Positions 23,367-35,221 of a stretch of DNA of 64,000 nucleotides are shown here, in pieces. The position numbers and the translations under genes are program-made. Below the pieces are notes generated by a model. It was not told where the DNA came from. It worked only from the letters and a program-made list of their open reading frames with translations, and ran no database searches. How positions within the stretch are numbered: position 1 is the first letter of the stretch; each line of letters opens with the position of its first letter. The DNA is from Dillenia suffruticosa (lineage: Eukaryota > Streptophyta > Magnoliopsida > Dilleniales > Dilleniaceae), in NCBI GenBank assembly GCA_033439265.1, contig JAVTVX010000002.1, positions 13,932,174 to 13,996,173 of the forward strand, written 5' to 3'.

Positions 23367-26300
23367 GGCATATCTTGGATTGGATGGATTTTTGTATTTT
23401 TGGGCGGGGGGGGGGGGGGGACCTTGCTAATTGAATGATTTGAGAGAGTTTGGTTTAGGTAAATTTAAAACAAGGCTTCAATATAACTCAAACTTATAAG
23501 TGTGATCCCTTCCAAGTGGTCGTTACCAAACCAATTGGAGAGCTTGAAAGCAATAAAACTCCCCCCCCCCCTCCTCCCTCTTTCTCCACCATAGGCATTA
23601 TGATTTGAATGATCATCTTTGGCCGTAGAATTAGGCTTTTAAACTGTGTCTGATTTCTAGGGTTGTTTTCTTTTCTTTTGTTTTTTGGTTATTGCATTGT
23701 CTATTTCTTTGTTAGTTATTTCAAATGCCTTTCGCTTCATTGTCACAAAATTGGGATCACAGGGTAGTTAACCTTGAATTTTTTTAAAAAGAAAATATTA
23801 TATTTATGTATATATGATATTAAAATTATAATATGAAATATTATTTTTCATTAAAAATTATAATATTGCCCCTTTAAGTTATATCCGTAAGCATCCGTCC
23901 GCAAGCGCTTGATGGCCCCTTTCGAGCTATGAGCCATCTTCATCTTGCGAGAGAGCAATCTGCATCAGAATCTTGAATCTTGGAAAAGAAATATTTTGTT
24001 CAGTTAGGTGTTGTCTACTGTTTGAAGTGTTTCTTTGATGATTTTTTTTTTTAAATTGAATCCGAATTTATGAATATAAGTTTGGTTGGTAGTCTGCGAA
24101 TAATGTTGCTCATCTCTTAGTAAGAACATGCATTTTGAAAGTTTGAAATTTGGAATTCGTCCGCTCCTATCATTATTATTGCACTTCAATGTAATTATGC
24201 TTTGATCTATTAAATTATATTTATATTTTATTACTAATGCTTGTTGGTTCAGCGATTATGTACTGATACTTTTTAAATAAGATTTTAAATTCAAATTTTA
24301 TGTATGACAAAAATAGATGCAGAGAGAGTTTTGTCTCTTAAACTTCAATTATATTCAAATATGATTCAGTTAGATATCGAAAGAGTTTTGTTTTTTAAAA
24401 GTCTAACTCAACCCAAACCGAATTTAGTTGGGCTCGGACAGTTTTAACCTTTAAACATGCAATTAGACTTGAATTAGATTTATTTAGATCACCATAATTA
24501 CTGAATATCGGTAATTTATAATAAAAAAATTATATTCCATTAAAAAACATAATTTCTGATTTCGCTGCCTCACAAACACTAACACCTTTATTGATCATTT
24601 ATTGTTATTTTAGTTTTTTCTTTGGTTTATTCAATATGGACCACACGAGAGGGAATGATTCTTCCATTACAGACAATCAGTGTATAAAATTCAACAACCA
24701 AGTGACATCAACGAGCATAAAGCCTGATAAATCATAGGCACTAGGTCTAACCACCGCAAAATTATGCCCAAAAATTGGCGAAAGGATTAATCCTCTTGAC
24801 CTCATTGGATGGATGTCAATAATTCTTAACCATCTAAGTTTACAAGCTATTATTAAAGTAAAGACTTCTTGATCATAGGTTTTAAAATTGTGATGTCTCG
24901 TGAGATGCAAACGGAGCTTGTGGCAAGTCTACTAACTCTTGAAAATTTAATTTCGTTGTTGATGAGCTAAGGGAAGCTTGGGACAGAAAAGGTATGAAGG
25001 TCTCTCCATGTACCCTTCCACTTGGTTTGAGGACCTCAAACCATGATTTTATGGCTATAGCTTGTGCAGATTTGTACAAATCAAAAAACATCAAGTGGGT
25101 TTTTTTATTTATTAAAGGCAACTTTCATTTTCTCCTTTTTGATGCCACATTAGTGCATTTGCATTGCAGGTCTTGGACACTTTGATACTAAGACCTATCC
25201 CCATCTCTACCCCCCACCACCACCATTTATTGTCACCTCAGTATCCTAAGTGGTCGTGAGCAAACATAAATCTTGTAGTTATTATTCAGTGAGTCGCTTT
25301 TGTTAAATTAAGACTGTGACTTTACCTCATTTTATTATATATTTATCGTGAAGCACATACGCTTACAGTCGTTTGCTTGTGGCATCTGTGTCCAAGCTAT
25401 TAATAAAGAGAGGCTGGGGATTAGTGCTGCTACTTTCTTTGGGAGGGACCATAAGAGTTCTATAGGAACTCCATTACCATAACTCCACTAACATGTTAAG
25501 AAAGGGGTATACCCTCCACGCTCGGTGGTCTAAGCGTATTTTCACAAACGATCTTCTTTGATTAGATTTTGAACATATGACATTATGATTTTAAATTGAA
25601 TCCTTATTCACTTGGACAACCACCACCAGATAGTAAGTATTAATACACTTTCATGATTCCTAGTTATCATTCATAATAAAAATATTCAAAAAAGAAAAAT
25701 ATATATTTAGACCAAAACTAATTTTAAGAAATTTCATATTTTGTATTGCTTTAGAAGTTTGAAAACACAATCAATAAGTTTTAGCTAAATATTATTTGTA
25801 TCTCAAGCCTATGTTTTTAGATCTATGTTGTGAAGCATCTCTCTTTAATGCTCTTCCATATTCATTTTCTTCATTGTCTTAACTTTTTTGGACACTAGAC
25901 ATCAAAGAGGCTCCCTAGGTCTTGACATTTTTGTGGACTATGGTAGTTGTTCGTTGTATCTTGTAATAGCTGCGAAGTAAGTGCTATAGCTATTTCTCTC
26001 CATCAAAAGAACAATTTGGGCAAAGGCATAAGCATATTTGTAGGGTCAACAATGCCAAAATCTGCAACTCCTTTTTAAGTACGTTCTCCTAACACCCCTC
26101 CTTCTCTCTCTCTACAATCCTCCCAATATCAAGAGCTTCGTACACCCTGCTATGCGCAAGATGCCCCCACTTCTATTTATTAATTTTTTTTTTCTTAATT
26201 TCATAAACTTGTGCTATTTTGCTTATTATTGTAATCCAACTGTCTATTAAGAGACAAGGAAAAATCCACTTATTTTAGTTGGAAACAGATATAACCAAGG

Positions 26301-27064
26301 GACCAAAAACCTTAATGCAAAAGGTTTGTGATGAAGACCAGATTCCTAACAGACACCATAAGCTTTGTGAAAATGACAAGCCCAGGACCCAAATTTTCCT
26401 TTTATATCATATACTCCAAACTGATGAAGGAATTCAATACATCCTTTTCATGGTTTGAAAATGTGTAAACCTGATTTTGAGTAATTTCATCAGTAATTCT
26501 GGCTAAAGATGTCTCATGTGCAGACGATCAGCCTTATAAAAGGTTATCGGAAGGGTTTGTATTGGTGGGGCTCTTAAAGATTTTTTAACATAGTCGATTC
26601 AATCAAAAAGTAAAATTTATAATTCAATCCAGATGATCTATCTCATGTGAAGGTTTCATAGTAGTGGTGAAATCAGAGGGTGTAGAGGGTAACTACACCT
26701 TCAAATTTTATGGGAAAAAAACCTAATCTGTATACCCATTAGCGTAATTACCGCAAAATTATTAAAAATCTCAAAATATCATTAAAAATTATTTTTTAAA
26801 AAAATTATCACACTACCTCCTTTATTTCCTTAATATAAATTTTTTAACTTCACCTTTTGTTTTACAGCATCTCTAAAAAGATTATACCTATACCACTTGC
26901 CTCTCCCTCAGCCCCAAAAGATATATTTTATATGCAGACATATGTAGCTAGCCATCAAATAAAGAAGACATGATTTTTGATGATTTCCCCCCCCCCCCAA
27001 AAAAAATGCTTATGGTGGCTCTCCTTCACTTATATTTTTGGTTGTTGCAAAAACGCCCTTAGCA
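23367..27064. other. Intergenic region
   Basis: I found no gene. Homopolymers include a G run of about 13 (23408-23420) and C runs near 23562-23571. The region around 24930-25080 has a few short frames without homology. A possible decayed tRNA-like head at about 25508-25600 (CTCGGTGGTCTAAGCG) is too weak to call. Confidence 0.5.
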
Positions 27065-27079
27065 CATGCAATATTTGTT

Positions 27080-27169
27080 TTTTTTTTTTTTTATTGTATA
27101 AGAATTTGAATCTGAAATCACCAGATTGAGAGACGGAGATTTGTATCGCTAAACTATTACTTGTGGACT
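27080..27169 (-). mobile_element. tRNA-derived mini-SINE, copy 2, perfect 15-bp target-site duplication
   Basis: A 90-bp insertion lies between perfect 15-bp repeats CATGCAATATTTGTT (27065-27079 and 27170-27184). Read on the minus strand it begins AGTCCACAAGTAATAGTTTA, has a B-box-like GATTCAAATTCT and ends in ATACAATAAAA plus an A run. The body aligns with the copies at 21153 and 28127. Confidence 0.86.
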
Positions 27170-27184
27170 CATGCAATATTTGTT

Positions 27185-28111
27185 GAGAAATACATCTTTT
27201 AGCTGAACCTAGACATTGTGTCTTATTTACGTTTTCCTAAGTTGAATTAGTTTTACATTAATGTTTTTAATCCGTCGTACTTTACACTAAGGCATCCACT
27301 CAAAATAAATGAAAACATGGGAAAGGTTAGAATTATGAAATTGAGCCTGCCTCCTCAATATCTTTACCAAAATACAATAGTATGTTTTTGACCAAGTATG
27401 CCCCCCATACTTTTATTTCCTAACGTTTTCAACAAAATTTGGCTTGAAGTTTGTGTTGCCTTTGCACCTAATTCCCACATTTTTAATTAGGAAAAACATA
27501 TTTTTCATTTTTTCAATTTGGTGTGAAATATGTTAATTAAAATGCCTTGTGACTTTTTCTGAAAACTCTGTTTAAGGGGTCTTCCTTGGACCTTGGGAAA
27601 GAACATGATGATATGTTTACATTTGACATGTCTTAAGGCACAACATGGTTAAATGATTTCATTCAAATTATAAAAGATTTTTCTTAAAAAAAGATAGAAT
27701 TTATCATTTTTTAACAAGCACTAAGCTCATATTCATTATAATAATAGGGAAAACGTCGTGAACTGAAAAATAGCATACCCTACATTGCTTATAAACATCC
27801 ATTTATAGGTAGTAAATCATTTGTCAAAAGTTTGTATCCTTGGATCATTTGGTTGAGATGACAATACAGTTAATACTAATGGAGATCTATCTGTCTATCT
27901 GCATCAACGTCCCAAGGCCTAGATTTTATTACACTTGCACCATTTATCACAGTTTAATAATGGGTGTTTGAATAGTTAAACAAATAGAAACTCGCTTAAG
28001 TTCTTTTGTTACGTAAAATTATAAAAATTATGAAAATACACTCGTTTATAATATTTTGAACATTAAATTTCGATTTTGAGAAAAACATTTAAACAAAATT
28101 TTTTTTTTTAA
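27185..28111. other. Intergenic spacer
   Basis: AT-rich, without open frames or repeats that I can classify. Confidence 0.5.
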
Positions 28112-28126
28112 TTTTGATATCCCTAT

Positions 28127-28210
28127 TTTTTTATTACATAAATATTCAAATCTTGGATCTCAGAGTTAGGGGAGGAGAATTGTGACCACTAGGCTATCTC
28201 TTTGGGGACT
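28127..28210 (-). mobile_element. tRNA-derived mini-SINE, copy 3, perfect 15-bp target-site duplication
   Basis: An 84-bp insertion lies between perfect 15-bp repeats TTTTGATATCCCTAT (28112-28126 and 28211-28225). On the minus strand it starts AGTCCCCAAAGAGATAGCCT, with A box GATAGCCTAGTGGTCAC, B box AAGATTTGAATATT, and a TTATGTAATAAAAAAA end. It is the copy with the clearest tRNA-like A box. Confidence 0.88.
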
Positions 28211-28346
28211 TTTTGATATCCCTATAAGGATATAGAAACTTAATGTTGTGAGCTGAGAGTTTCATTTTTCAATTATCATGGTGTGAGGTGAGTGTGACTT
28301 GTACAAACTCTATGCCAACATGGTTTAAGATATTAGGATATATAAT

Positions 28347-28776
28347 TGTTGGATTTATATGCACATACACATGCGGAAGCGTGCAAAATATTTCGGAATC
28401 ATAAAAGAATAGGATTTTCGGGCATACCTCAAAAGTAGATCGCAAAATCTGGGAACGACGAACCTCGATCAATCGACCTCGCAGTCGGGATGATAACCAC
28501 AAAAGATGAGCTATCACCGCAGCACCACGACCCCTCAATCGAATCCGGTGACAAATTCTCTTCGCAGAATTTTTCCCTCTTTCTCTCAATTGTCTCCTCA
28601 CAATCTTTTGCAATGGTTGTGTGTCCTAGGGTTTTGCCCCTAGTTTCCATATGTCTCCTTCACCACAAATGGTAGGGAATTCAAATCCCATAAGTTACCA
28701 TTTGTGCATATGGAAAGTGGGATATTTCCTTTTTCCAAATAAGGAAAGATGCCCCACGTGGGCATTCATTCCTTCA
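28347..28776 (-). repeat. 3' LTR of the Ty1/copia element
   Basis: The 430-bp LTR has TG...CA ends and is the same length as, and by eye identical to, the LTR at 35222-35651. It is bordered outside by the 5-bp target duplication ATAAT (28342-28346). Just inside lies the polypurine tract on the minus strand (AAGTGGGAGA, 28777-28786), which makes this the 3' LTR. Confidence 0.96.
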
Positions 28777-29921
28777 TCTCCCACTTGCACACGAGGGCAT
28801 TTACATCCATCACGAGATCACAGCTCATGCGATCTCCTGTATCACCCTTCTGGATTTTCATACTAGATTGGGTGTCGTGCGACTGGCGAGTACACCTGCA
28901 AATAAAGACTTCTCGATACACCTGTTAGGATGTTCGAGGAGTCGTCGTTAATAATAAAACATCTCGCTGTACCCCAGACTCATCACATTTACATCCTTCG
29001 AGTCACTTTCCTCATCGAAAGTCATCCCCAATATATCCTCGAATGTGTATTCACTATTACGTTTTTATCCCAACGTGGATATACGCAACAGACCGGTCGG
29101 TGAATACTACACAACGATGTAATGTAGATTGGTCTTCCTTTCCCAAACTCGAATCTATCGATCTCAATTCAGCTGCTTTCCTAGACCTGCCCCTTAGACC
29201 TCAATTTATCTTCCGGGCCATAGGTAAACAGACTAAAGTAGCAAACACTGAATCAAGACTTCTAGAGACAGTCGAAAGTAAAATAAGGGTACTAGAGATC
29301 CCATCCAATGGATCTCGGGTCTCACACAGTGGGAACGGGGATCATAAATAGATCATCGTCTCATATAATTGCTCCCACTATACCTAGTCGTCATCACACA
29401 CGGTATGAAACGCGTGCCACAGTGTTAATCCCTTATTTCTCAAAAGGGCATATGTCAGATTTCTTAACACTGTGCAGATACGGGACTCAGTCTACACATA
29501 AGACTCTACCCAGAGATCTCAGAGAGAGTGTCTCAGAGACAATATCACTATCGCAGGTGATTTCTGAAATCTCAAATCTGGCTACTCACAGGCAACATGG
29601 ATGTGGGTATTTCCATGTCGGTCATATCCCAAATGACCTCATCCTGAACACGTATCAGGGCGACTTTTGTTCTAGTTGGGCCACTCTCAATGCCTCTTAC
29701 GACTAGAAACTGTCTCATCTCCACTCACTCAGAGTTGGAGGTGGTCGCTCGTGTGAGAGAGTCGACCTCACCTGCCTGACATATATTTTATCACATCAAA
29801 TATACATGATATAAATAAGTGCATTATTTAAGAAAATATAAATGTGACTGAATAATGCACAAAATCATATATATAAAAATATAATAAGCATCACATCGTC
29901 AGTTTAGTACAATGAGAAAAA
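28777..29921 (-). other. 3' non-coding region of the copia element
   Basis: About 1.1 kb lies between the end of pol and the 3' LTR. Two overlapping open frames run on the opposite strand (29043-29351 and 29308-29706, plus). They match no family I know and are probably chance frames, although antisense frames are reported for some plant copia elements. Confidence 0.6.
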
Positions 29922-32900
29922 TCAAAATATTCCCAAACCCAATGACTCTCTATGTGCTATAAATGAGTCTCTAGTGATGGGTTTGGTGAAGGGGTCAGCC
30001 ACCATGCAATGTGTCGAGATGTACTTGACGGTCACTTCACCCTTCTCGATGATGTCTCTAACAAAATTATATCTGGTGTCTATGTGTTTGGTCCTACTAT
30101 GATACTTAGGGTCTCGAGTATAGGCGATAGCAGCCTGATTATCACAGTAAATCATCACTGGCCTCCCACTATCAGCCACAACCCCTAAGTCATCTAATAG
30201 TCTTCGGAGCCAAACACTCTCCTGAACTGCGACTGAGCAAGCCACGAACTCAGCCTCCATCGTAGATAAAGCTACACAGGTCTGCTTCTTGCTGCTCCAA
30301 GAAATGGCACCGCCATTGAGCAAGAAGGCAAAACCTGATGTCGATTTGCGCTTATCCAGATCACCGCCCCAGTCGGCGTCTGAATATCCTATGAGCCGCA
30401 AATCCCCTCTCCCATAACACAAGGAGTAGCTCGCAGTTCCCTTGAGATATCGAAAAATCCTTTTCACTGCTCTCCAGTGACCCCTTCCAGGATTTGATTG
30501 ATATCTACTCACCAGACCGACTGCGTAACATATGTCTGGTCGTGTACACAACATCGCATACATTAGACTTCCCACTGCGCTGGAATAAGGGATTTTACGC
30601 ATCTCCCTTATATCTTCCTGAGTTTTCGGGCACATCTCAAGACTCAGACCATCACACTTGGCGATTGGAGTATCAATGGGATTACAATCACTCATCCCAA
30701 AGCGTTCGAGAATTTTCTTAATGTAGGTCTCTTGTGAAAGAGCCAACATTCTTCTCGATCGATCTCTCTGGATCTTAACTCCAAGGATGAACTCAGCTTC
30801 ACCCATGTCGATCATGTCGAAGCTCAATGACAACCAAGCCTTGATTGTCATCATATACTGAATGTTGTTCCCAGCCAACAGTATATCGTCCACATACAGG
30901 GACAGGATCACAAAAGAGTTATCAGATCGTATCAAGTAAACACAATGATCCTCCTCGATCATTGTAAAGCCATAAGATATCACCTCCTCGTGGAATCTTA
31001 GGTACCACCGCCTGGATGATTGCTTTAGGCCATATATCGACTTCCGAAGTCGACAGACCTTGTCCTCATGACCTACTAGAACGAACCCAGAGGGCTGCTC
31101 CATGTAGATCTCCTCATCCAGATTTCCATTAAGGAAAGCGGTCTTTACATCCATCTGATGCAACTCTAGATCCATGCTCGCGACAATCGCCAAGAGTAGA
31201 CGGATCGATGTAAATTTGACTACGGGGGAGAAAGTCTCCTCGTAATCAATGCCCTTTGTCTGTGTGTAACCCTTGGCTACTAGACGGGCTTTGTATCTTT
31301 CTACCGATCCGTCGGCCTTTCTTTTGATTTTGAGAACCCACTTGTTCCCTATGGCCCTTCTATCCTCAGGTAAGTCAACTAGGTCCCAGACCCCGTTGAC
31401 CCTCATTGATTCCATCTCCTCTTTCATGGCCTCTAGCCATTGGTCCCTCATAGGACTCTCGAGAGCCTTCTCAAAGGTTTGAGGTTCTTCATCATCCTCA
31501 GGAGTCACGATGAGGATCTCATCCTCTATCGGAAAATGACGTCGGGGTACATGTCCCCGACTACTCCTACGAGGAGGAGGAGCCTCCTCACCTCGAGATG
31601 GGTCACTCCCACTAGGACCAAGATCCATTGTAGGCTCTTGGGTCCCTCCCCTGGGCTCATTTGGGCCGTCAGGCTCACCCATCTCATAAAAGGTGAAATC
31701 CTGGTCAATTTCGCCTCTCTTAGGGAAATCCTTTTCCAGGAACGCGCCTCTCTTAGGGAAATCCTTTTCCAGGAACGTAGCATTACGAGATTCGATCTCG
31801 GAGACCGTGCCATCCGTACGTTCACCTAGGAACACATGTCCCTTAGAATGTTCAGAGTACCTTATAAAGATACATTTCTTTCCTCGTGGGCCTAACTTGC
31901 CGTGTGGGTGCGAGGAATCGTGAACGTATGCGGCACAACCCCATGGTCTCAAATGGCTAAGGTCAGGCTGCCTCCCTGTCCAAAGCTCGTATGGGGTACT
32001 GACTACGGACTTGGTTGGAACACGGTTAAGCACGTAGGCGGCAGTCAACAATGCGTCTCCCCAATGGGAGATAGCCAAATTGGCCTGCGCCATCATCGAT
32101 CTTACCATCTCCAACAAAGTCCTATTCCTTCTCTCAGCTACCCCGTTCTGCTGGGGAGTAGCAGGAATAGTCAACTGTCTCGTAATGCCCTTCTCGAAAC
32201 AGAGCTCTTTAAACTCCTCAGACAAGTACTCGCGTCCTCTATCGGTTCTGAGAGTTTTAATTCTCAAGTCTAACTGGTTTTCTACCTCGCTGATATACCT
32301 CCTGAAGCAATTTAATGCCTCAGACTTGTGCGAGATAAGGTAGACGTAACCGAAACGCGTGTAATCATCTATAAACGTAATGAAATACGTGGCTCCGTTT
32401 CGGACTCTCACATTCATAGGTCCACAAATATCGGAGTGGATCATTTGCAATGGGGTCCCAGCCCTCATTGCTTTTCCAAATGGTTTCCTCGTCGCTTTGC
32501 CGGCTAGGCAAAACTCACATAAGGGCAACTCGATCCGGGTTAGCGGGCCCAACAAGCCACTCGTAGCTAACCGGTTCATTCTCTCTTGCCCTATGTGTCC
32601 AAGTCTACTATGCCAAATTGAAACATCATCAACTACGCTATCAGATGTATACGCAATAGAAGACAAATCAGAAATTTTATTAAAGGAAACCAAATCCAAC
32701 GCATAAAGTCCATCATGGACTAAACCAGTACATAAAACAGAGTTATCGTAAATGACAGAAACACTCAAATTTCTGAAAATGACAGAGTATCCTAAACGAT
32801 CTAAACAAAGGACAGAAATGAGATTCCGCCGAATCTCGGGAGCATACAGCACATGATGCAGGTATAGGACTTGGTTACTTGGCAGCATCAGCTTGCATGT

Positions 32901-33980
32901 ACCAATCCCCTTCACAACCACAAATGCTCCGTTCCCCACGTACAGCCTCCTCGCTTGGGGACTCAATCGGCGGAACTCCACATATGCGCTCCTATCTCGA
33001 GCTACATGGTCGGTGGCTCCTGAGTCTACAATCCACAAAGGAGAAGAGTTAGTAAGCATCACAGTGGATGAAACATAACTCATACCATGTATAGAAGAAG
33101 GACATACCTTTCGCTCGCCACACTCGCGAGCGAAGTGCCCAGATTTGCCACAAACGTAGCATCGGACTTTGCTCTTGTCGAGCTCCTTCTTCTTACGTGT
33201 CTGCCCTCTATCAACGGTTTTCGCTGATGGCTTCCTCTTAGCTTGGCTAGGTTTCTTGTCATATTTGCGCCATTTACGCTTGACGCCCTTGGAGCCCTTA
33301 CTCGACTCCGCCACATAGGCATGACCAGAAACCGACCTAGCCACCTCCTGGCGCTCCTCCTCGAGCTCACAATGCCTACGCACGTCCATGAAAGTACGAA
33401 TACTCTCAGTGTGCGTGAGGTAGGTCTTTACAACATCCCAGGAGTCAGGCAATGACTGGATTACTCCCAGTACCTGAAGCTCATCAGACATTGGCTCCCC
33501 CATGTTCTTTAGAGAAGCGATCATACTTGACATATGCATTAAATGCTGTTTCATGCTATGATCGGATCTCTTCTTATAGGTGATAAACCTATAAGTCAGC
33601 ATCCTCAGCTTAGGAGCTGACCGGGAGCCAAGGTGCTCTCTCAGAGCACTCCAAACCGACATCGCAGTAGGATACTGCTCGTACACTGGAATCAGATCAT
33701 CGTGCATACTGCTAAGGAGGATGACCCTAGCTTGGCCATCCTTCTTCTTCCATGCACGATACGCCTCCTCATCCAGTTTCGCCTGAGGCGTATCACCCAC
33801 CCCGGGGTCTGTCATCTCGTGTAAGAGAACCTCCGCTAGGTCCTGCTCCTCGAAGACAAATTGAACTTTACGGTGCCAAATCTCATAATTGTCACCGTTC
33901 AACTTGTCTCCCTTAACGAGATCAAGTACGATACTCTTTGTCGCAGCCATTGTCTCTGTCACACAGAAAAAAAGAGACAT
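29922..33980 (-). CDS. Copia gag-pol polyprotein (retrotransposon fossil, frame looks whole)
   Basis: One uninterrupted frame of 1352 codons; MAATKS at 33950 may be the real start. Domains in order are a copia-type gag, a zinc knuckle CYVCGKSGHFAREC, aspartic protease (WIVDSGATDHV), integrase with an HHCC zinc region (HSRLGHIG ... CEFCLAGKATRKPFG) and DDE core, reverse transcriptase with YVDDILLAG, and RNase H (ADWGGDLDKRKSTSG, KHIDTRYNFVRD). A 33-bp in-frame tandem duplication (31712-31744 and 31745-31777) repeats FLEKDFPKRG in the linker between integrase and RT. It encodes only the element's own replication proteins, and its GC content is higher than in the surrounding host DNA. Confidence 0.96.
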   Translation of the reverse strand: MSLFFCVTETMAATKSIVLDLVKGDKLNGDNYEIWHRKVQFVFEEQDLAEVLLHEMTDPGVGDTPQAKLDEEAYRAWKKKDGQARVILLSSMHDDLIPVYEQYPTAMSVWSALREHLGSRSAPKLRMLTYRFITYKKRSDHSMKQHLMHMSSMIASLKNMGEPMSDELQVLGVIQSLPDSWDVVKTYLTHTESIRTFMDVRRHCELEEERQEVARSVSGHAYVAESSKGSKGVKRKWRKYDKKPSQAKRKPSAKTVDRGQTRKKKELDKSKVRCYVCGKSGHFARECGERKVCPSSIHGMSYVSSTVMLTNSSPLWIVDSGATDHVARDRSAYVEFRRLSPQARRLYVGNGAFVVVKGIGTCKLMLPSNQVLYLHHVLYAPEIRRNLISVLCLDRLGYSVIFRNLSVSVIYDNSVLCTGLVHDGLYALDLVSFNKISDLSSIAYTSDSVVDDVSIWHSRLGHIGQERMNRLATSGLLGPLTRIELPLCEFCLAGKATRKPFGKAMRAGTPLQMIHSDICGPMNVRVRNGATYFITFIDDYTRFGYVYLISHKSEALNCFRRYISEVENQLDLRIKTLRTDRGREYLSEEFKELCFEKGITRQLTIPATPQQNGVAERRNRTLLEMVRSMMAQANLAISHWGDALLTAAYVLNRVPTKSVVSTPYELWTGRQPDLSHLRPWGCAAYVHDSSHPHGKLGPRGKKCIFIRYSEHSKGHVFLGERTDGTVSEIESRNATFLEKDFPKRGAFLEKDFPKRGEIDQDFTFYEMGEPDGPNEPRGGTQEPTMDLGPSGSDPSRGEEAPPPRRSSRGHVPRRHFPIEDEILIVTPEDDEEPQTFEKALESPMRDQWLEAMKEEMESMRVNGVWDLVDLPEDRRAIGNKWVLKIKRKADGSVERYKARLVAKGYTQTKGIDYEETFSPVVKFTSIRLLLAIVASMDLELHQMDVKTAFLNGNLDEEIYMEQPSGFVLVGHEDKVCRLRKSIYGLKQSSRRWYLRFHEEVISYGFTMIEEDHCVYLIRSDNSFVILSLYVDDILLAGNNIQYMMTIKAWLSLSFDMIDMGEAEFILGVKIQRDRSRRMLALSQETYIKKILERFGMSDCNPIDTPIAKCDGLSLEMCPKTQEDIREMRKIPYSSAVGSLMYAMLCTRPDICYAVGLVSRYQSNPGRGHWRAVKRIFRYLKGTASYSLCYGRGDLRLIGYSDADWGGDLDKRKSTSGFAFLLNGGAISWSSKKQTCVALSTMEAEFVACSVAVQESVWLRRLLDDLGVVADSGRPVMIYCDNQAAIAYTRDPKYHSRTKHIDTRYNFVRDIIEKGEVTVKYISTHCMVADPFTKPITRDSFIAHRESLGLGIF

Positions 33981-35221
33981 CAGTGACTAATAATGCTTAT
34001 TTTCATAATTTCGTACACCCTACGAATTAACAATCCAAAATGAATCGAATATTGACCCCAAAGTGAGCATATGAGTCAACGGACACCATACACCACAACC
34101 CGGGACCTCATCTCATCATCCGGACTTTAATTCGGTGCACAAAATCCCACAAATAGTCACATATATGCACATAGGACCCCAAAAAAAAATTGAAAAAATC
34201 AATTTTGGACGACCTGACGCGCCGCCGGGGTTCCCCACGCGCCGCCGCTCGCCGGCGGTGCACTCCACGCGCCGCCACGCGCCTCCACGCGCCGGCGGCA
34301 GCCCTGCTGCACGCGCCAGACGCGCGGCGCGCTGCTCACGCGCTGCCACGCGCCACGCGCGGCTCGTCTCACGCGCGCCCAGTCGCGGCGCGTGGCTCAC
34401 GCGCCTCACGCGCTGAGCCGCCCCTGAGCCGGGGTCATACCGGGTCGGTCAACGGGTCAGGGTTGACCCGACCGACCCGGTCAACGGTCCGGGTCTGACC
34501 CGGTCGGGTCGGAAGCGGGTCGGTCCGGGTCAGGGTCCGACCCGACCGCCCACCGCCACCCCGCTTCACGCGCCTGTGTGGCGCGTGCATTGCACGCGCC
34601 TGCTGGACGCGACCTCTGGCGCGTGCTCGTCACGCGCCCGCGGGTTTGGGCTTCTCCTTCTTCGCCCGACGGGTCCTGCAACGGGTTTTTCGACCCGATT
34701 CTCCGAGAACCCATTTCCGGCTAATTTTTACGACGGTTTCTGCTGGAAAATATATTTGGACTTCCCACAAATATTTGGAACTCGTTTTTTTTGAATGGTT
34801 CAAGCCCTAAACACGGCGAATCATTTGTCCAAATTTTGGCCCTCCGCGGCCTCGCTGGAAAACCCAGTTTCCGGCAGCCAATCAATGCATAATGCATGTC
34901 AAAACGTAGATCAATGCACATGGAACACTAATATGCCATTTATTTAGATCAACAATCCCTCTACATGGATAGATCTAGGTTTTTAAGTTTTGGGCACCCT
35001 TAGGGCCGAAAACTTCAACTTTAATTTTCATGGCTTAAACATGCTCCAAAAATTCAGAAAAAATTATATTTGCGATCTACGTGACTTGGGTAACGTCACG
35101 GTATATTCGGATTCACGAAACTCATCCGTGATCCGAAACCCATTTTTGCAACCCCATATTTTTATACCCGAAAATATTCCGAAAATAATTTAATAAATCC
35201 AACCCTACGCTCTGATACCAA
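33981..35221 (-). other. Leader of the copia element with GC-rich repetitive core
   Basis: The roughly 1.2-kb leader separates the primer-binding site from gag. From about 34205 to 34660 it is extremely GC-rich. The left part is built of CACGCGCC-like units and the part at about 34436-34550 of GGGTC/GACCC pentamers, giving strong inverted-repeat potential (CCGGGTCGGTCAAC against GTTGACCCGACCGACCCGG, 34439-34480). No protein is supported here; the long frames on both strands are a by-product of the composition. Confidence 0.75.

Noticed and set aside
25500-25680. Possible further SINE head (CTCGGTGGTCTAAGCG)
   Set aside because: No A tail or target duplication was found and the B box is too weak.
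29043-29706. Two overlapping plus-strand open frames (102 and 132 codons)
   Set aside because: They lie antisense in the 3' non-coding part of the copia element and match no protein family; kept only as a note in that entry.
34116-34714. Several Arg/Ala-rich open frames on both strands
   Set aside because: They result from the extreme GC content of the copia leader, which removes stop codons in all frames.
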